From Cedecea neteri (GTDB taxonomy: Bacteria; Pseudomonadota; Gammaproteobacteria; Enterobacterales; Enterobacteriaceae): a DNA stretch of 64,000 nucleotides. The notes under the pieces were generated by a model that saw only the letters and a program-made list of their open reading frames with translations, ran no database searches and was not told where the DNA came from. Below, one piece after another: positions 45,212 to 55,756 of this stretch (the first letter of the stretch is position 1; each line of letters starts with the position of its first letter). Both the position numbers and the translations under genes were made by a program. Location: positions 4,030,001 through 4,094,000 of the forward strand of contig NZ_CP009451.1 in assembly GCF_000757825.1 (NCBI RefSeq), written 5' to 3'.

Positions 45212-45286
45212 GTAAGTTGCTCGTGTGACAGGCAGTGGCTCGATCATAACGGGGCGAGCGGAGCGGCGCAAATTTCCGCATAATTT

Positions 45287-45303
45287 GGCTGATCGGACTT
45301 GTT
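45287..45303. promoter_or_regulatory. FadR-like site upstream of fabB
   Basis: GGCTGATCGGACTTGTT agrees with the FadR consensus CTGGTCNGACNTGTT at all but one fixed position. FadR is a known activator of fabB in E. coli. It ends one base before the FabR-like site, so the two proteins would bind side by side. Confidence 0.75.
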
Positions 45304-45304
45304 C

Positions 45305-45322
45305 GGCGTACAACTGTACGCT
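45305..45322. promoter_or_regulatory. FabR-like operator upstream of fabB
   Basis: GGCGTACAACTGTACGCT differs by one base from the FabR palindrome AGCGTACANNTGTACGCT. FabR represses fabA and fabB in response to unsaturated fatty acyl groups. It lies about 48 bases before the fabB start. Confidence 0.85.
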
Positions 45323-45369
45323 ATTGTGCCACACGAAATCCTACATAGTGCAGTGAACGAGGTATTTGA

Positions 45370-46587
45370 ATGAAACGTGCAGTGATTACTGGCCTGGGCA
45401 TTGTATCCAGCATTGGTAATAACCAGCAGGAAGTCCTGGCATCTCTGCGAGAAGGACGCTCCGGGATCACTTTCTCGGAAGAGTTTAAAGAAGCGGGAAT
45501 GCGGAGCCACATTTGGGGTAACGTCAAGCTGGATACCACCGGGTTGATTGACCGTAAAGTGGTTCGTTTCATGAACGATGCCTCTATCTATGCCTATCTT
45601 TCTATGCGTGAGGCCATCGCTGATGCTGGCCTGAGCGAAGAGGTTTATCAGAATAACCCACGCGTTGGCCTGATTGCAGGCTCCGGCGGTTCTTCTAAAG
45701 CGCAGGTCTTTGGTGCTGACGCCATGCGTAGCCCACGTGGCCTGAAAGCGGTGGGTCCTTACGTTGTGACCAAAGCGATGGGCTCAGCGGTTTCCGCCTG
45801 CCTCGCCACGCCGTTCAAAATCCACGGCGTGAACTACTCTATCAGCTCTGCCTGTGCAACTTCCGCACACTGTATCGGCAACGCGGTAGAGCAAATCCAG
45901 CTGGGCAAACAGGACATCGTTTTTGCCGGCGGCGGCGAAGAGCTGGGCTGGGAAATGGCCTGTGAGTTCGATGCGATGGGCGCGCTGTCCACCAAATACA
46001 ACGAAACCCCAGAAAAAGCTTCCCGTACCTATGACACGCACCGTGACGGCTTCATCATCGCTGGCGGCGGCGGCATGGTTGTGGTTGAAGAGCTGGAGCA
46101 CGCTCTGGCACGTGGCGCACATATCTACGCTGAAATCGTTGGCTACGGCGCAACGTCCGATGGCGCAGACATGGTTGCTCCATCAGGTGAAGGCGCGGTG
46201 CGCTGCATGAAGATGGCGATGCATGGCGTTGATACCCCAATCGACTACCTGAACTCCCACGGGACTTCTACTCCGGTAGGCGACGTGAAAGAGCTGGGTG
46301 CGATTCGTGAAGTGTTCGCTGACCATAGCCCGGCCATTTCCGCGACCAAAGCAATGACCGGTCACTCTCTGGGTGCTGCGGGCGTGCAGGAAGCTATCTA
46401 TTCTCTGCTGATGCTGGAGCACGGCTTCATCGCGCCAAGCATTAACGTCGAAGAGCTGGACGAGCAGGCTGCTGGCCTGAACATCGTTACCAAACCTACC
46501 GATGCGAAGCTGACCACCGTGATGTCCAACAGCTTCGGCTTCGGCGGCACTAACGCCACGCTGGTCATGCGCAAGCTGAACGCTTAA
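45370..46587 (+). CDS. fabB: Beta-ketoacyl-ACP synthase I FabB
   Basis: A 405-residue condensing enzyme. Catalytic Cys162 is in [12 protein letters not shown]; the two histidines lie in [11 protein letters not shown] and [10 protein letters not shown]. It elongates acyl chains and is essential for unsaturated fatty-acid synthesis. GAGG precedes the ATG. The codon choice is clearly biased (for example CTG and GGC), as in a highly expressed gene. A terminator follows. Confidence 0.98.
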   Translation: MKRAVITGLGIVSSIGNNQQEVLASLREGRSGITFSEEFKEAGMRSHIWGNVKLDTTGLIDRKVVRFMNDASIYAYLSMREAIADAGLSEEVYQNNPRVGLIAGSGGSSKAQVFGADAMRSPRGLKAVGPYVVTKAMGSAVSACLATPFKIHGVNYSISSACATSAHCIGNAVEQIQLGKQDIVFAGGGEELGWEMACEFDAMGALSTKYNETPEKASRTYDTHRDGFIIAGGGGMVVVEELEHALARGAHIYAEIVGYGATSDGADMVAPSGEGAVRCMKMAMHGVDTPIDYLNSHGTSTPVGDVKELGAIREVFADHSPAISATKAMTGHSLGAAGVQEAIYSLLMLEHGFIAPSINVEELDEQAAGLNIVTKPTDAKLTTVMSNSFGFGGTNATLVMRKLNA

Positions 46588-46606
46588 TCAAAGCGATTGA
46601 TTCAGA

Positions 46607-46637
46607 ATGGGGTGCCTTCGGGTGCCCTATTTTTTTG
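46607..46637 (+). terminator. Terminator after fabB
   Basis: A stem of ATGGGGTGCC with GGTGCCCTAT (three G-T wobbles), a TTCG tetraloop and a run of seven T residues. Confidence 0.85.
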
Positions 46638-46812
46638 TCTATTCCTCTGCATTGACAGCCGGTTGGCCGGCAGGCACTATGCATTCCCCTCCATTATCAT
46701 TTTGATAATGCGTAAGCGTTTAACGTTAACCAACGCACCCTATAATCTGAACACTCAGAGGAAAGGGCGCGGGTTGAGTTGCGCCTTGCTCTGAATTTAT
46801 GGAGTAAGCAGT

Positions 46813-47994
46813 ATGTCTGCGGTACCTGAGACCACCCTTAAAACGTCGAAGTCGGCGAATACATCGCTATTCAGAATTACCTTTGCGGTATTTCTTACCT
46901 ATATGACGGTTGGCCTGCCGCTGCCCGTTATCCCGCTTTTTGTTCACCAGCAGCTTGGCTACGGCAACATGATGGTTGGCGTGGCGGTGGGCATTCAGTT
47001 TCTTGCCACCGTATTAACCCGAGGCTATGCCGGACGGCTGGCTGACCAGATGGGTGCCAAACGCTCCGTCCTGCAGGGGATGTTTGCCTGTGGGCTGGCG
47101 GGCGTAGCCTACTTGCTCGCCGCGCTGCTGCCTGTCGATGCGGCCGTAAAGTTTGGCCTGCTGATCGTGGGGCGGCTGATCCTCGGCTTTGGTGAAAGCC
47201 AACTGCTGACCGGGAACCTGACCTGGGGGTTAGGCCTGGTTGGGCCGGGACGCTCCGGCAAGGTGATGTCCTGGAACGGGATGGCGATTTACGGTGCGCT
47301 GGCCGCCGGGGCGCCGCTCGGTCTGATGCTCAACGCCCAGTGGGGTTTTGTGGCATTGGGCGTGACGACCATTGCTCTGCCGCTGATTGGCCTGCTGTTT
47401 AATAGTACCGTGCAGCCTGTTCCTGCCCATAAAGGCGAGCGGCCTTCGCTGTTTACCGTTGTCGGGCTTATCTGGCAACCGGGGCTCGGGCTGGCGCTGC
47501 AGGGCGTTGGTTTCGCGGTTATTGGTACCTTTGTTTCGCTCTATTTTGCCGCAAACGGCTGGGCTCATGCAGGCTTCACCTTAACGGCTTTCGGCGGCGC
47601 GTTTGTTCTGGTGCGCGTGCTGTTTGGCTGGATGCCTGACCGCTACGGCGGCGTGCGCGTGGCGCTGTTCTCCCTGGCCGTTGAAACGGTGGGCTTGCTG
47701 CTTCTTTGGCATGCGCCAGGTGCCTGGACCGCGTTGCTGGGTGCAGCGCTGACGGGCTGCGGTTGCTCGTTAATTTTCCCGGCGCTGGGCGTGGAAGTGG
47801 TTAAGCGCGTTCCGCCTCAGGTTCGTGGCACTGCCCTGGGCGGCTATGCGGCATTCCAGGATATTTCATACGGAATCACCGGGCCACTGACGGGCATTCT
47901 GGCCACTTCCATGGGCTATTCGTCGGTGTTTATGGCGGGGGCGATTTCTGCGGTTCTGGGGATTGCCGTGACGCTGGTGGCGTTCAGGAAGTAG
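46813..47994 (+). CDS. yfcJ: MFS transporter YfcJ
   Basis: A 393-residue major facilitator with twelve helices. The cytoplasmic loop motif between helices 2 and 3 is [14 protein letters not shown] (family motif A). It is the homologue of E. coli YfcJ, an uncharacterised drug/metabolite exporter in the same position next to fabB and flk. ATG 46813 is preceded by GGAG. Substrate unknown. Confidence 0.92.
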   Translation: MSAVPETTLKTSKSANTSLFRITFAVFLTYMTVGLPLPVIPLFVHQQLGYGNMMVGVAVGIQFLATVLTRGYAGRLADQMGAKRSVLQGMFACGLAGVAYLLAALLPVDAAVKFGLLIVGRLILGFGESQLLTGNLTWGLGLVGPGRSGKVMSWNGMAIYGALAAGAPLGLMLNAQWGFVALGVTTIALPLIGLLFNSTVQPVPAHKGERPSLFTVVGLIWQPGLGLALQGVGFAVIGTFVSLYFAANGWAHAGFTLTAFGGAFVLVRVLFGWMPDRYGGVRVALFSLAVETVGLLLLWHAPGAWTALLGAALTGCGCSLIFPALGVEVVKRVPPQVRGTALGGYAAFQDISYGITGPLTGILATSMGYSSVFMAGAISAVLGIAVTLVAFRK

Positions 47995-48058
47995 GTTTTT
48001 AGCCTTATTATCGGAGTGATGCTTTGTTATCACAAATACCAGTGATTATGCAGGGGCG

Positions 48059-48480
48059 GTGAATATTCCGTTCACTTCCAGTCCTGTTTTATATGCAGCC
48101 ACCGCAACGGTGAACGACTCGGGGAAGTCACCGTCACTTCCCCGAGACCCCGGACTCCCGGCCAAATAAATCGACCGCTGAAGCGGCAGACCTCCGTTTT
48201 ATCTCCCAGTCCTGGGTCGGCTGAGATGCGTTCCAGACGCTCTCAGCCTCCGGCCGTTCCCGACGTCCGGACCCTGGCCAGTTGGAGAGAAAACCGAGGC
48301 GATTTAAGCCGGAACCGTGCCTCGCTTTAAACCCGCAGCAATTCTGAAAGTCACAGTCGTTTCAAGACTTACAGCCACGCCCTTGTTCCCGGCTCTCATC
48401 GCCCCCGGTTACGACCCCGACTGTTTGGGTGATAGCCGGTGGGTTTACCGCTTCAGCGGCGGAGCGAAAGATATCTCTCG
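48059..48480. ncRNA. Array of about nine hairpins, possible structured RNA or repeat element
   Basis: This noncoding stretch between yfcJ and flk is packed with inverted repeats. Clear stems: GTGAA/TTCAC (48059-48075), CACCG/CGGTG (48100-48112), a perfect 11-bp CTCGGGGAAGT/ACTTCCCCGAG (48118-48146), CCGC-TGAA-GCGG (48175-48186), CCCAG/CTGGG (48205-48216), GGCTGAGA/TCTCAGCC enclosing GCGT/ACGC (48219-48248), CCGG-CGT/ACG-CCGG (48250-48270), CGAGGC/GCCTCG (48295-48324), CTG-AAGTC/GACTT-CAG (48344-48374), and CCGC-TTCA-GCGG (48448-48459). The last is the exact complement of 48175-48186, so a closing helix is possible. I know no family with this layout. It could be an RNA, a repetitive element, or a phage/plasmid relic. 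Confidence 0.5.
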
Positions 48481-48524
48481 GGAAAGTTGAACGGAAATCT
48501 GACTAAAAGCCAGCCTTGAGAGCA

Positions 48525-49529
48525 CTAGATCACCAGCCAAAGCAAAATCATCACCACGACCAGTGCAATCAATGCCAGCCCTGGCCTTGCGCTCAGCGCT
48601 TTTATCGGTTCGATAATGGCGCTGAACATCGGGTTGTAGATGGGCTGAATATCCCGCACTTCTGTTGTGCCTTGCTGGCGCTCGGCGCGTTTTAAAAATA
48701 CCTGGTTAAGGATGTCCTGCACCTGCGCGGCCGTCAGCACGCTTTGCGGCGTGGCCTGGAAGCGCTGCTGGCTGTAATCCACCATTTCTTTCCACTCCTG
48801 CGGCTCAAGCGGCTGCTTAAGTGCGGCCTGCACGCTGTGCAGCGTTGGCGCAGGCTGATGGTTCAGCGTTTGCCTCGCCTGTAGCCAGGTGGTCAGCAAG
48901 GCAAAATGCTTAGCCGGGATTAATTCGCCGGTTTTCACGCCCGAAAGCTCAAGCATCGACTGCCAGATTTGTTTCCCTGACTCGCCCGTAGCCGCCGCAA
49001 GCCTGGTGACGAGCTGGTTCAGGCTGTTGTGCTCGGCGGGCAGCAGCGGGCGGTCGGTTGCCGGGCGCTGCTGCGGCTGAGGAATAGCGAGCTGGTTGTT
49101 TTGCAGCAGCGTCAGCACGGTTTTTAGCTGGTCCGGCGTGAGCTGGCTCAGCGCCGTCTGGCCAAACTGCTGGCGGATAAAGTCGCTCACCGCCTGGCGA
49201 TTGTTGCCCTGCGGCAGCAAATCGCTCAGTTGCTGAATGATCTGACGCGTTGCCAGCGTGGTTTGCGCGCTGGTCAGGCGTTGATTGAGATTTTGCTCGG
49301 CGGCCGGGAAATGACGAGACAGCAGCGGGGTCTCGTTTTTCAGCCCCAGATCGTGTTTCAGGCCGGCCCACACTTCAGCGCTCTGCTGCTGGCTGAGCGC
49401 AATGATCCGGGTGATCAAACGCTCCAGCACTGTACGTTGCTGGGTGGAAAGTGGCTGTTCGCCAGCGGCAGAAGGTGCGGAGGCTGGTTCCCCCGGAGGA
49501 CGCGGCGTGGCGCCCTGAATGGGTTGCAT
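48525..49529 (-). CDS. flk: Flagellar regulator/secretion gate protein Flk
   Basis: A 334-residue protein with a Pro/Gln-rich N-terminus, a conserved middle block (IPQPQQRPATDRPLLPAEHNSL, IWQSMLELSGVKTGELIPAKH) and one C-terminal membrane helix, as in E. coli Flk (331). In Salmonella Flk prevents premature secretion of the hook-length protein. It is divergent from pdxB. The C-terminus lies next to the hairpin array. Confidence 0.93.
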   Translation of the reverse strand: MQPIQGATPRPPGEPASAPSAAGEQPLSTQQRTVLERLITRIIALSQQQSAEVWAGLKHDLGLKNETPLLSRHFPAAEQNLNQRLTSAQTTLATRQIIQQLSDLLPQGNNRQAVSDFIRQQFGQTALSQLTPDQLKTVLTLLQNNQLAIPQPQQRPATDRPLLPAEHNSLNQLVTRLAAATGESGKQIWQSMLELSGVKTGELIPAKHFALLTTWLQARQTLNHQPAPTLHSVQAALKQPLEPQEWKEMVDYSQQRFQATPQSVLTAAQVQDILNQVFLKRAERQQGTTEVRDIQPIYNPMFSAIIEPIKALSARPGLALIALVVVMILLWLVI

Positions 49530-49643
49530 TATTAAATGATCCTTAAGTACGACAAAACATTCGCAAGTAGTTCGTTATGCCCGGACGTCAGATTATGGCA
49601 CACTATCCGGCCTTATCTCGACGATTAACAGACAGGTACTCAG

Positions 49644-50780
49644 GTGAAAATCCTCGTTGATGAAAATATGCCCTATGCCCGCGAACTTTTCAGCCGCCTG
49701 GGCGAGGTGACTGCCGTGCCGGGGCGTCCGATTCCGGTTGAAGCGTTAACGGATGCTGACGCGCTGATGGTGCGTTCGGTCACGAAAGTGAATGCCGAAC
49801 TGCTGGCCGGTAAAGGGATTAAATTTGTCGGGACGGCAACGGCCGGGACCGATCACGTTGATGAAGCGTATTTGCAAAGTGCCGGGGTGGCATTCTCCGC
49901 AGCACCTGGGTGTAACGCGATTGCCGTTGTTGAGTATGTGTTCTCCTCCTTATTGATGTTGGCCGAGCGCGACGGTTTTGAGCTGAAAGACAGGACCGTC
50001 GGTATCGTTGGCGTGGGTAACGTCGGTTCCCGCCTGCAGGCACGTCTTGAAGCCTGGGGCGTGCGTACCCTGCTGTGCGATCCGCCACGTGCCGATCGCG
50101 GTGACGAAGGCGACTTCGTGGCGCTGGAAGCGCTGGTGCAGGATGCCGATATCATTACCTTCCATACGCCGCTGTTTAAATCCGGTGATTACAAAACGCT
50201 GCACCTGGCCGATGAGGCGCTGATTAGCCGCCTGAAGCCTGGCGCTATTCTGATTAATGCCTGCCGTGGCCCGGTGGTGGACAACGCTGCGCTGCTGAAA
50301 TGCTTAAAAGCAGGGCAGGAGCTGAGCGTCGTGCTGGACGTCTGGGAACCGGAGCCGGATCTCAACGTCGAGCTGCTGAGCAAGGTGGACATCGGCACCT
50401 CACATATTGCGGGCTACACGCTTGAGGGCAAGGCTCGCGGAACCACGCAGGTCTTTGAAGCCTTTAGCGATTTCATCGGTCAGTCGCAACAGGTCGCGCT
50501 GGATTCGCTGCTGCCCGCGCCGGAGTTTGGCCGTATCACTCTGGCGGGTCCGCTCGATCAACCGACGCTCAAAAGACTGGTGCATCTGGTGTATGATGTG
50601 CGCCGCGACGATGCCCCACTGCGAAAGGTAGCCGGTCAGCCTGGCGAATTCGACAAGCTGCGTAAAAACTACCTCGAGCGCCGCGAGTGGTCATCGCTTT
50701 ACGTACAGTGCGATGACGCAACTGCAGCGAACATGCTGCAAAAACTGGGTTTTAGCGCGATTCATCATCCGCTGAGCTAA
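49644..50780 (+). CDS. pdxB: 4-phosphoerythronate dehydrogenase PdxB
   Basis: A 378-residue D-2-hydroxyacid dehydrogenase. The NAD loop [12 protein letters not shown] is near residue 120, and the catalytic Arg, Glu and His are in [19 protein letters not shown] and [12 protein letters not shown]. It is the second step of pyridoxal phosphate synthesis. Translation starts at GTG 49644. A hairpin separates it from usg. Confidence 0.97.
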   Translation: MKILVDENMPYARELFSRLGEVTAVPGRPIPVEALTDADALMVRSVTKVNAELLAGKGIKFVGTATAGTDHVDEAYLQSAGVAFSAAPGCNAIAVVEYVFSSLLMLAERDGFELKDRTVGIVGVGNVGSRLQARLEAWGVRTLLCDPPRADRGDEGDFVALEALVQDADIITFHTPLFKSGDYKTLHLADEALISRLKPGAILINACRGPVVDNAALLKCLKAGQELSVVLDVWEPEPDLNVELLSKVDIGTSHIAGYTLEGKARGTTQVFEAFSDFIGQSQQVALDSLLPAPEFGRITLAGPLDQPTLKRLVHLVYDVRRDDAPLRKVAGQPGEFDKLRKNYLERREWSSLYVQCDDATAANMLQKLGFSAIHHPLS

Positions 50781-50793
50781 GTTTTATCTTCTG

Positions 50794-50834
50794 GCTCCCT
50801 GAGGCGTTGTTTCGGGGAGCATCTGTTTTATTTT
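50794..50834 (+). terminator. Hairpin between pdxB and usg
   Basis: GCTCCCTGA/TTCGGGGAGC forms a 9-bp stem with one wobble and an 8-base loop; T-rich sequence follows after five bases. It may be a partial terminator, since pdxB-usg-truA can be read as one operon. Confidence 0.6.
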
Positions 50835-50849
50835 CTGGAGTAAACCAAC

Positions 50850-51863
50850 ATGTCTGAAGGCTGGAATATTGCCGTTTTAGGCGCCACCGGTGCCGTGGGC
50901 TCAGCTTTGTTTGAACTGCTTGCTGAACGTCAGTTCCCGGTTGGTGAATTGTATGCCCTGGCGCGTAGCGAGAGCGCCGGTGAAAACCTGCGTTATGAAG
51001 GCAAAACCATCATGGTGCAGGACGCGGCAGAGTTCGACTGGACTCAGGCCCAGCTTGCGTTCTTCGTCGGGGGCGTTGAAGCGTCCGCACAATACGTGGA
51101 AGAAGCAACCAATTCTGGCTGCCTGGTTATCGACTCCAGCGGTCTTTTTGCTATGGAGCCGGACGTGCCGCTGGTAGTGCCGGACGTGAACCCGTTTGTG
51201 CTGAGCGATTACCGCAACCGTAACCTGGTTGCCGTGGCGGACAGCCTGACCTGCCAGCTGTTGAGCGCGTTAAAACCGCTTATCGAGCAGGGCGGCCTGT
51301 CGCGTATTCAGGTCACCAGCCTGCTGTCTGCTTCCGCGCGCGGCAAAGCTGCCGTTGACGCGCTGGCCGGGCAGAGCGCACGCCTGCTGAACGGCATTCC
51401 TATCGATGAAGAGGACTTGTTTGGCCGCCAGCTGGCGTTCAACATGCTGCCGCTGGTGCCGGATGCTGAAGGCAGCGTGCGCGAAGAGCGTCGCCTGGTG
51501 AATGAAGCGCGTAAAGTGCTGCAGGACGACGGTCTGATGATCTCTGCCAGCCTCGTGCAGTCGCCGGTATTCTACGGCCACGCGCAAATCGTTAATTTCG
51601 AAGCACTGCGTCCTCTGGCGGCTGAAGAGGCCCGGGATGCGTTTACCCAGGCGGAAGATATCGAGCTGTCTGAAGAAGGCGAATTCCCGACTCAGGTTGC
51701 GGATGCGTCCGGCAGCGGCCATCTTTCTATTGGCTGCGTGCAAAACGATTACGGCATGCCGGAGCAAATTCAGTTCTGGTCGGTCGCCGATAACGTTCGC
51801 TTTGGCGGTGCGCTGATGGCGATAAAAACCGCTGAGAAACTGGTGCAGGAGTATATGTACTGA
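50850..51863 (+). CDS. usg: Usg, aspartate-semialdehyde-dehydrogenase-like protein
   Basis: A 337-residue member of the ASD family. The N-terminal [14 protein letters not shown] is the NADP loop. The position of the ASD catalytic cysteine reads [10 protein letters not shown], keeping a Cys. In E. coli Usg has no demonstrated enzyme activity and is co-transcribed with truA. GGAG lies before the ATG. The stop overlaps the truA start by one base. Confidence 0.94.
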   Translation: MSEGWNIAVLGATGAVGSALFELLAERQFPVGELYALARSESAGENLRYEGKTIMVQDAAEFDWTQAQLAFFVGGVEASAQYVEEATNSGCLVIDSSGLFAMEPDVPLVVPDVNPFVLSDYRNRNLVAVADSLTCQLLSALKPLIEQGGLSRIQVTSLLSASARGKAAVDALAGQSARLLNGIPIDEEDLFGRQLAFNMLPLVPDAEGSVREERRLVNEARKVLQDDGLMISASLVQSPVFYGHAQIVNFEALRPLAAEEARDAFTQAEDIELSEEGEFPTQVADASGSGHLSIGCVQNDYGMPEQIQFWSVADNVRFGGALMAIKTAEKLVQEYMY

Positions 51864-52678
51864 TGTCCGAAGTGCTAAGCGAAACCCCGCTTCATAAAAT
51901 CGCGCTCGGCATTGAGTACGACGGCAGTAAATATTACGGCTGGCAGCGCCAGAACGAAGTGCGCAGCGTGCAGGAAAAACTGGAAAAAGCGCTGTCTCAG
52001 GTGGCTAATGAGCCGATTAACGTGTTTTGCGCGGGGCGCACCGATGCTGGCGTTCACGCCACAGGTCAGGTGGTGCATTTTGAAACCAGCGCCTTGCGCA
52101 AAGATGCAGCCTGGACAATGGGCGTAAATACGAATTTGCCTGGTGACATCGCCGTTCGTTGGGTAAAAGATGTGCCGGCCGAGTTTCACGCCCGGTTTAG
52201 CGCCACGGCTCGGCGTTACCGCTACGTGATTTATAATCATCGCCTGCGTCCGGCCGTTTTGCAGCAGGGCGTGACCCATTTTCACCTGCCTCTGGATGCG
52301 GAAAAAATGCACCGTGCCGCCCAGAGCCTGCTGGGGGAAAATGATTTTACCTCTTTCCGTGCGGTGCAGTGCCAGTCGCGCACCCCGTGGCGCAATATGA
52401 TGCACATTACGGTAAACCGCTACGGCGCTTACATCGTGGTGGACATTAAGGCCAACGCGTTTGTTCACCATATGGTGCGCAATATCGTTGGCAGCCTGAT
52501 GGAAGTGGGCTGCGGTAACCAGGCTGAAACCTGGATGGCTGACCTGCTGGCAATGAAGGACCGCACTAAGGCTGCGGCCACCGCGAAAGCGGAAGGACTG
52601 TACCTTGTGTCGGTGGATTACCCTGACCATTTTGCACTGCCGCGTCTCCCGATGGGGCCGCTTTTTTTAGCCGACTGA
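51863..52678 (+). CDS. truA: tRNA pseudouridine(38-40) synthase TruA
   Basis: A 271-residue pseudouridine synthase. The catalytic Asp is in [20 protein letters not shown] (near residue 60). ASD-like usg and truA are translationally joined (TGATG). It modifies uridines 38-40 of the anticodon arm. The last residues ([13 protein letters not shown]) match E. coli. Confidence 0.97.
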   Translation: MSEVLSETPLHKIALGIEYDGSKYYGWQRQNEVRSVQEKLEKALSQVANEPINVFCAGRTDAGVHATGQVVHFETSALRKDAAWTMGVNTNLPGDIAVRWVKDVPAEFHARFSATARRYRYVIYNHRLRPAVLQQGVTHFHLPLDAEKMHRAAQSLLGENDFTSFRAVQCQSRTPWRNMMHITVNRYGAYIVVDIKANAFVHHMVRNIVGSLMEVGCGNQAETWMADLLAMKDRTKAAATAKAEGLYLVSVDYPDHFALPRLPMGPLFLAD

Positions 52679-52703
52679 TTGCTGCTTAAGAAAGGAAACT
52701 TTG

Positions 52704-53363
52704 ATGGATTTCATCCGTTTTATCATTGACTTCATTTTGCATATCGACGTGCATTTGGCCGAGCTGGTGGCACAATACGGCGTCTGGGTTTACGCGATTT
52801 TGTTCCTGATTTTGTTCTGCGAAACCGGGCTGGTGGTGACGCCGTTTTTACCGGGTGATTCGCTGCTGTTTGTGGCGGGCGCGCTGGCCTCGCTGGAAAC
52901 TAACGACCTGAACGTGCATTACATGGTCATTTTGATGGTGATTGCCGCCATCATCGGTGATGCGGTGAACTACACTATCGGGCGGCTGTTTGGCGAGAAG
53001 TTGTTCAGTAATCCGAATTCAAAAATCTTCCGCCGCAGTTATCTTGATAAAACTCATGCTTTTTACGAGCGTCACGGCGGAAAAACGATTATCCTCGCGC
53101 GCTTCGTGCCGATTGTGCGAACCTTCGCACCGTTTGTTGCCGGGATGGGGCACATGTGCTATCGCCATTTTGCGATTTATAACGTTGTCGGCGCACTGCT
53201 GTGGGTCTTGCTGTTCACCTACGCGGGCTACCTGTTCGGTAACCTGCCGGTGGTACAGGAAAACCTGAAGCTGCTGATTGTGGCAATTATCGTGGTATCG
53301 ATACTGCCTGGCGTGGTGGAAGTTATTCGCCACAAACGCGCTGCGTCGCGGCAGTCAAAATAA
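52704..53363 (+). CDS. dedA: DedA-family membrane protein DedA
   Basis: A 219-residue inner-membrane protein of the DedA/SNARE-associated family. Signatures include [19 protein letters not shown] and [23 protein letters not shown] with the conserved Arg. The family is needed for envelope homeostasis and is linked to lipid carrier flipping. AGGAAA precedes ATG 52704. The 138-base gap to accD probably holds the accD promoter. Confidence 0.95.
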   Translation: MDFIRFIIDFILHIDVHLAELVAQYGVWVYAILFLILFCETGLVVTPFLPGDSLLFVAGALASLETNDLNVHYMVILMVIAAIIGDAVNYTIGRLFGEKLFSNPNSKIFRRSYLDKTHAFYERHGGKTIILARFVPIVRTFAPFVAGMGHMCYRHFAIYNVVGALLWVLLFTYAGYLFGNLPVVQENLKLLIVAIIVVSILPGVVEVIRHKRAASRQSK

Positions 53364-53501
53364 TACGTGGCAGCGGTTCGACCACTTTTTTATCCAAAGT
53401 CGCGGGCCGTTGTGTTTTAATGAGCACCATTTATGGTCTGGGGCAGGGAAAACTGCCACAGAAAAGCTGGTATCGACCAGGTTCAAGCAGAAAGGTCATC
53501 A

Positions 53502-54422
53502 ATGAGCTGGATTGAACGAATTCTCAATAAGAGCAATATCACTCCCACCCGTAAGGCGAGCATCCCTGAAGGGGTGTGGACCAAGTGCGACAGCTGCGGC
53601 CAGGTCCTGTACCGCGCCGAGCTGGAACGCAATCTTGGCGTCTGCCCTAAGTGCGATCACCACATGCGTATGTCGGCCCGCGATCGCCTGCATAGCCTGT
53701 TAGATGAAGGCACAATGGTGGAATTGGGGAGCGAGCTTGAGCCAAAAGATTTGCTGAAGTTCCGTGACTCCAAGAAATACAAAGATCGTCTGGTTAGCGC
53801 GCAGAAAGAGACCGGCGAAAAAGACGCCCTGGTTGTCATGAAAGGCACCCTGCACGGTATGCCTGTCGTTGCTGCGGCCTTTGAGTTCGCCTTTATGGGC
53901 GGTTCGATGGGGTCTGTGGTCGGCGCGCGTTTTGTCCGTGCCGTTGAGCAGGCGCTGGAAGACAATTGCCCGATGGTGTGTTTCTCCGCTTCCGGCGGGG
54001 CGCGTATGCAAGAAGCGCTGATGTCGTTGATGCAGATGGCGAAAACCAGCGCAGCGCTGGCAAAAATGCAAGAGCGCGGTCTGCCGTACATCTCCGTGCT
54101 GACTGACCCAACCATGGGCGGCGTTTCTGCAAGCTTTGCAATGCTGGGTGACCTGAACATCGCCGAGCCGAAGGCGCTGATCGGCTTTGCCGGCCCGCGC
54201 GTTATCGAGCAAACCGTTCGTGAAAAACTGCCGCCGGGCTTCCAGCGCAGTGAGTTCCTGATTGAAAAAGGGGCGATCGACATGATCGTCCGTCGCCCGG
54301 AAATGCGCCTGAAGCTGGCGAGCGTCCTGGCGAAGTTTATGAATCTGCCGGCACCAAACCCGGAAGCCCCGCGTGAGCCGATTGTGGTTCCGCCGGCGCC
54401 GGAACAGGGTCAAGAGGCCTGA
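53502..54422 (+). CDS. accD: Acetyl-CoA carboxylase carboxyltransferase subunit beta AccD
   Basis: A 306-residue protein. An N-terminal four-cysteine zinc ribbon (CDSCG and CPKCD, residues about 29-51) precedes the carboxyltransferase domain ([41 protein letters not shown]). It pairs with AccA to make malonyl-CoA. ATG 53502 was chosen by alignment with MSWIERI; the frame is open further upstream. It has two extra residues (near residue 8) relative to E. coli. Confidence 0.98.
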   Translation: MSWIERILNKSNITPTRKASIPEGVWTKCDSCGQVLYRAELERNLGVCPKCDHHMRMSARDRLHSLLDEGTMVELGSELEPKDLLKFRDSKKYKDRLVSAQKETGEKDALVVMKGTLHGMPVVAAAFEFAFMGGSMGSVVGARFVRAVEQALEDNCPMVCFSASGGARMQEALMSLMQMAKTSAALAKMQERGLPYISVLTDPTMGGVSASFAMLGDLNIAEPKALIGFAGPRVIEQTVREKLPPGFQRSEFLIEKGAIDMIVRRPEMRLKLASVLAKFMNLPAPNPEAPREPIVVPPAPEQGQEA

Positions 54423-54431
54423 TTCGTAACT

Positions 54432-54463
54432 AAGGGCAGGCCAGCAGGTTCTGCCCTTTTTCT
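54432..54463 (+). terminator. Terminator after accD
   Basis: An 8-bp stem AAGGGCAG/CTGCCCTT with an 11-base loop and a T run, only about 25 bases before folC, so it may attenuate rather than fully stop. Confidence 0.8.
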
Positions 54464-54487
54464 TTATGTGCATGTTAAGTGGGCATC

Positions 54488-55756
54488 ATGGAAAAAGATC
54501 TTATCCCTCAAGCCACGTCGCCCCTGGCCACGTGGCTTTGCTATCTTGAAAACCTTCACTCCTCCACCATAGATATGGGCCTTGAGCGCGTCAGCAAAGT
54601 TGCGCTTAAGCTGGACGTGCTGAAACCTGCGCCAACGGTGTTTACCGTGGCCGGCACTAACGGGAAGGGCACCACCTGCCGCACGCTTGAAACCGCTCTT
54701 ATGGCGGACGGCTATCGCGTAGGGGTTTACAGCTCGCCGCACCTGGTGCGTTACACCGAGCGAGTGCGTATTCAGGGTGAAGAATTACCCGAAGCCCTGC
54801 ATACCGCCTCCTTTGCTGAAATAGAGGCCGCGCGCGGAGATATTTCCTTAACCTATTTTGAATACGGAACGCTGTCCGCGTTGCTATTGTTTAAGCAGCA
54901 GGCTGTGGACGTGGTTATTCTTGAAGTGGGCCTCGGCGGCCGTCTTGATGCCACCAACGTCGTGGACTCTGATGTGGCCGTGGTCACCAGCATCGCGCTC
55001 GATCACACCGACTGGCTTGGCCCGGATCGCGAGAGTATTGGCCGTGAAAAAGCCGGTGTCTTCCGCAGAGATAATCCGGCGGTTGTGGGCGAGCCGGCTA
55101 TGCCGCATACGATTGCCGATGTTGCTCAGGAGAAGGGCGCGCTGCTGCTGCGTCGCGGCGTTGACTGGGATTACGAGGTGAACGCCACGGGCTGGACGTT
55201 CCGTGATGCTCAGGGCGAGCTATGCGATCTGCCGCTGCCGCTGGTTCCACAGCCAAATGCCGCTACGGCACTCGCCGCTTTGCGCGCAAGTAAACTTAAC
55301 GTGAGTGAAAACGCGATACGTTATGGCATTGAGCATGCCACGCTGCCTGGGCGTTTCCAGATAGTTTCTCAGGCGCCTCGCGTTATTCTTGATGTTGCCC
55401 ATAATCCACATGCGGCGGCTTACCTTGCCGGTCGCCTGGCGGCGTTACCAAAACAGGGACGCGTGCTGGCGGTGATGGGTATGCTTCATGATAAAGACAT
55501 TGCCGGAACGCTTGCCTGTTTGTCGCCTCAGGTCGATAGCTGGTATTGTGCTCCGCTGGAGGGGCCACGAGGCGCAAGCGCTGAGCAGCTGATCGCCCAT
55601 CTTGGTCACGGCAGGACGTTTGCAAGCGTAGCGGACGCCTGGCACGCGGCGATGGCAGAAGCGACGGCTGATGATACCGTGCTGGTGTGTGGCTCGTTCC
55701 ACACGGTGGCCCATGTAATGGAAGTACTGGACGCGGGGAGAGCAGGTGGCGAGTAA
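54488..55756 (+). CDS. folC: Dihydrofolate/folylpolyglutamate synthase FolC
   Basis: A 422-residue Mur-ligase-family enzyme. The ATP loop TVAGTNGKGTTCRTLE and the second motif LEVGLGGRLDATNVV are present. It makes dihydrofolate and adds glutamates to folates. ATG 54488 gives the E. coli length; a GTG three codons upstream is also in frame. It overlaps dedD by 11 bases. Confidence 0.97.
   Translation: MEKDLIPQATSPLATWLCYLENLHSSTIDMGLERVSKVALKLDVLKPAPTVFTVAGTNGKGTTCRTLETALMADGYRVGVYSSPHLVRYTERVRIQGEELPEALHTASFAEIEAARGDISLTYFEYGTLSALLLFKQQAVDVVILEVGLGGRLDATNVVDSDVAVVTSIALDHTDWLGPDRESIGREKAGVFRRDNPAVVGEPAMPHTIADVAQEKGALLLRRGVDWDYEVNATGWTFRDAQGELCDLPLPLVPQPNAATALAALRASKLNVSENAIRYGIEHATLPGRFQIVSQAPRVILDVAHNPHAAAYLAGRLAALPKQGRVLAVMGMLHDKDIAGTLACLSPQVDSWYCAPLEGPRGASAEQLIAHLGHGRTFASVADAWHAAMAEATADDTVLVCGSFHTVAHVMEVLDAGRAGGE

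Noticed and set aside
46597..46794. 65-codon frame between fabB and yfcJ
   Set aside because: It begins at the fabB terminator stem and has no ribosome site or recognisable family.
51875..52630. Minus-strand open frame of 251 codons
   Set aside because: Mirror of truA; no independent features.
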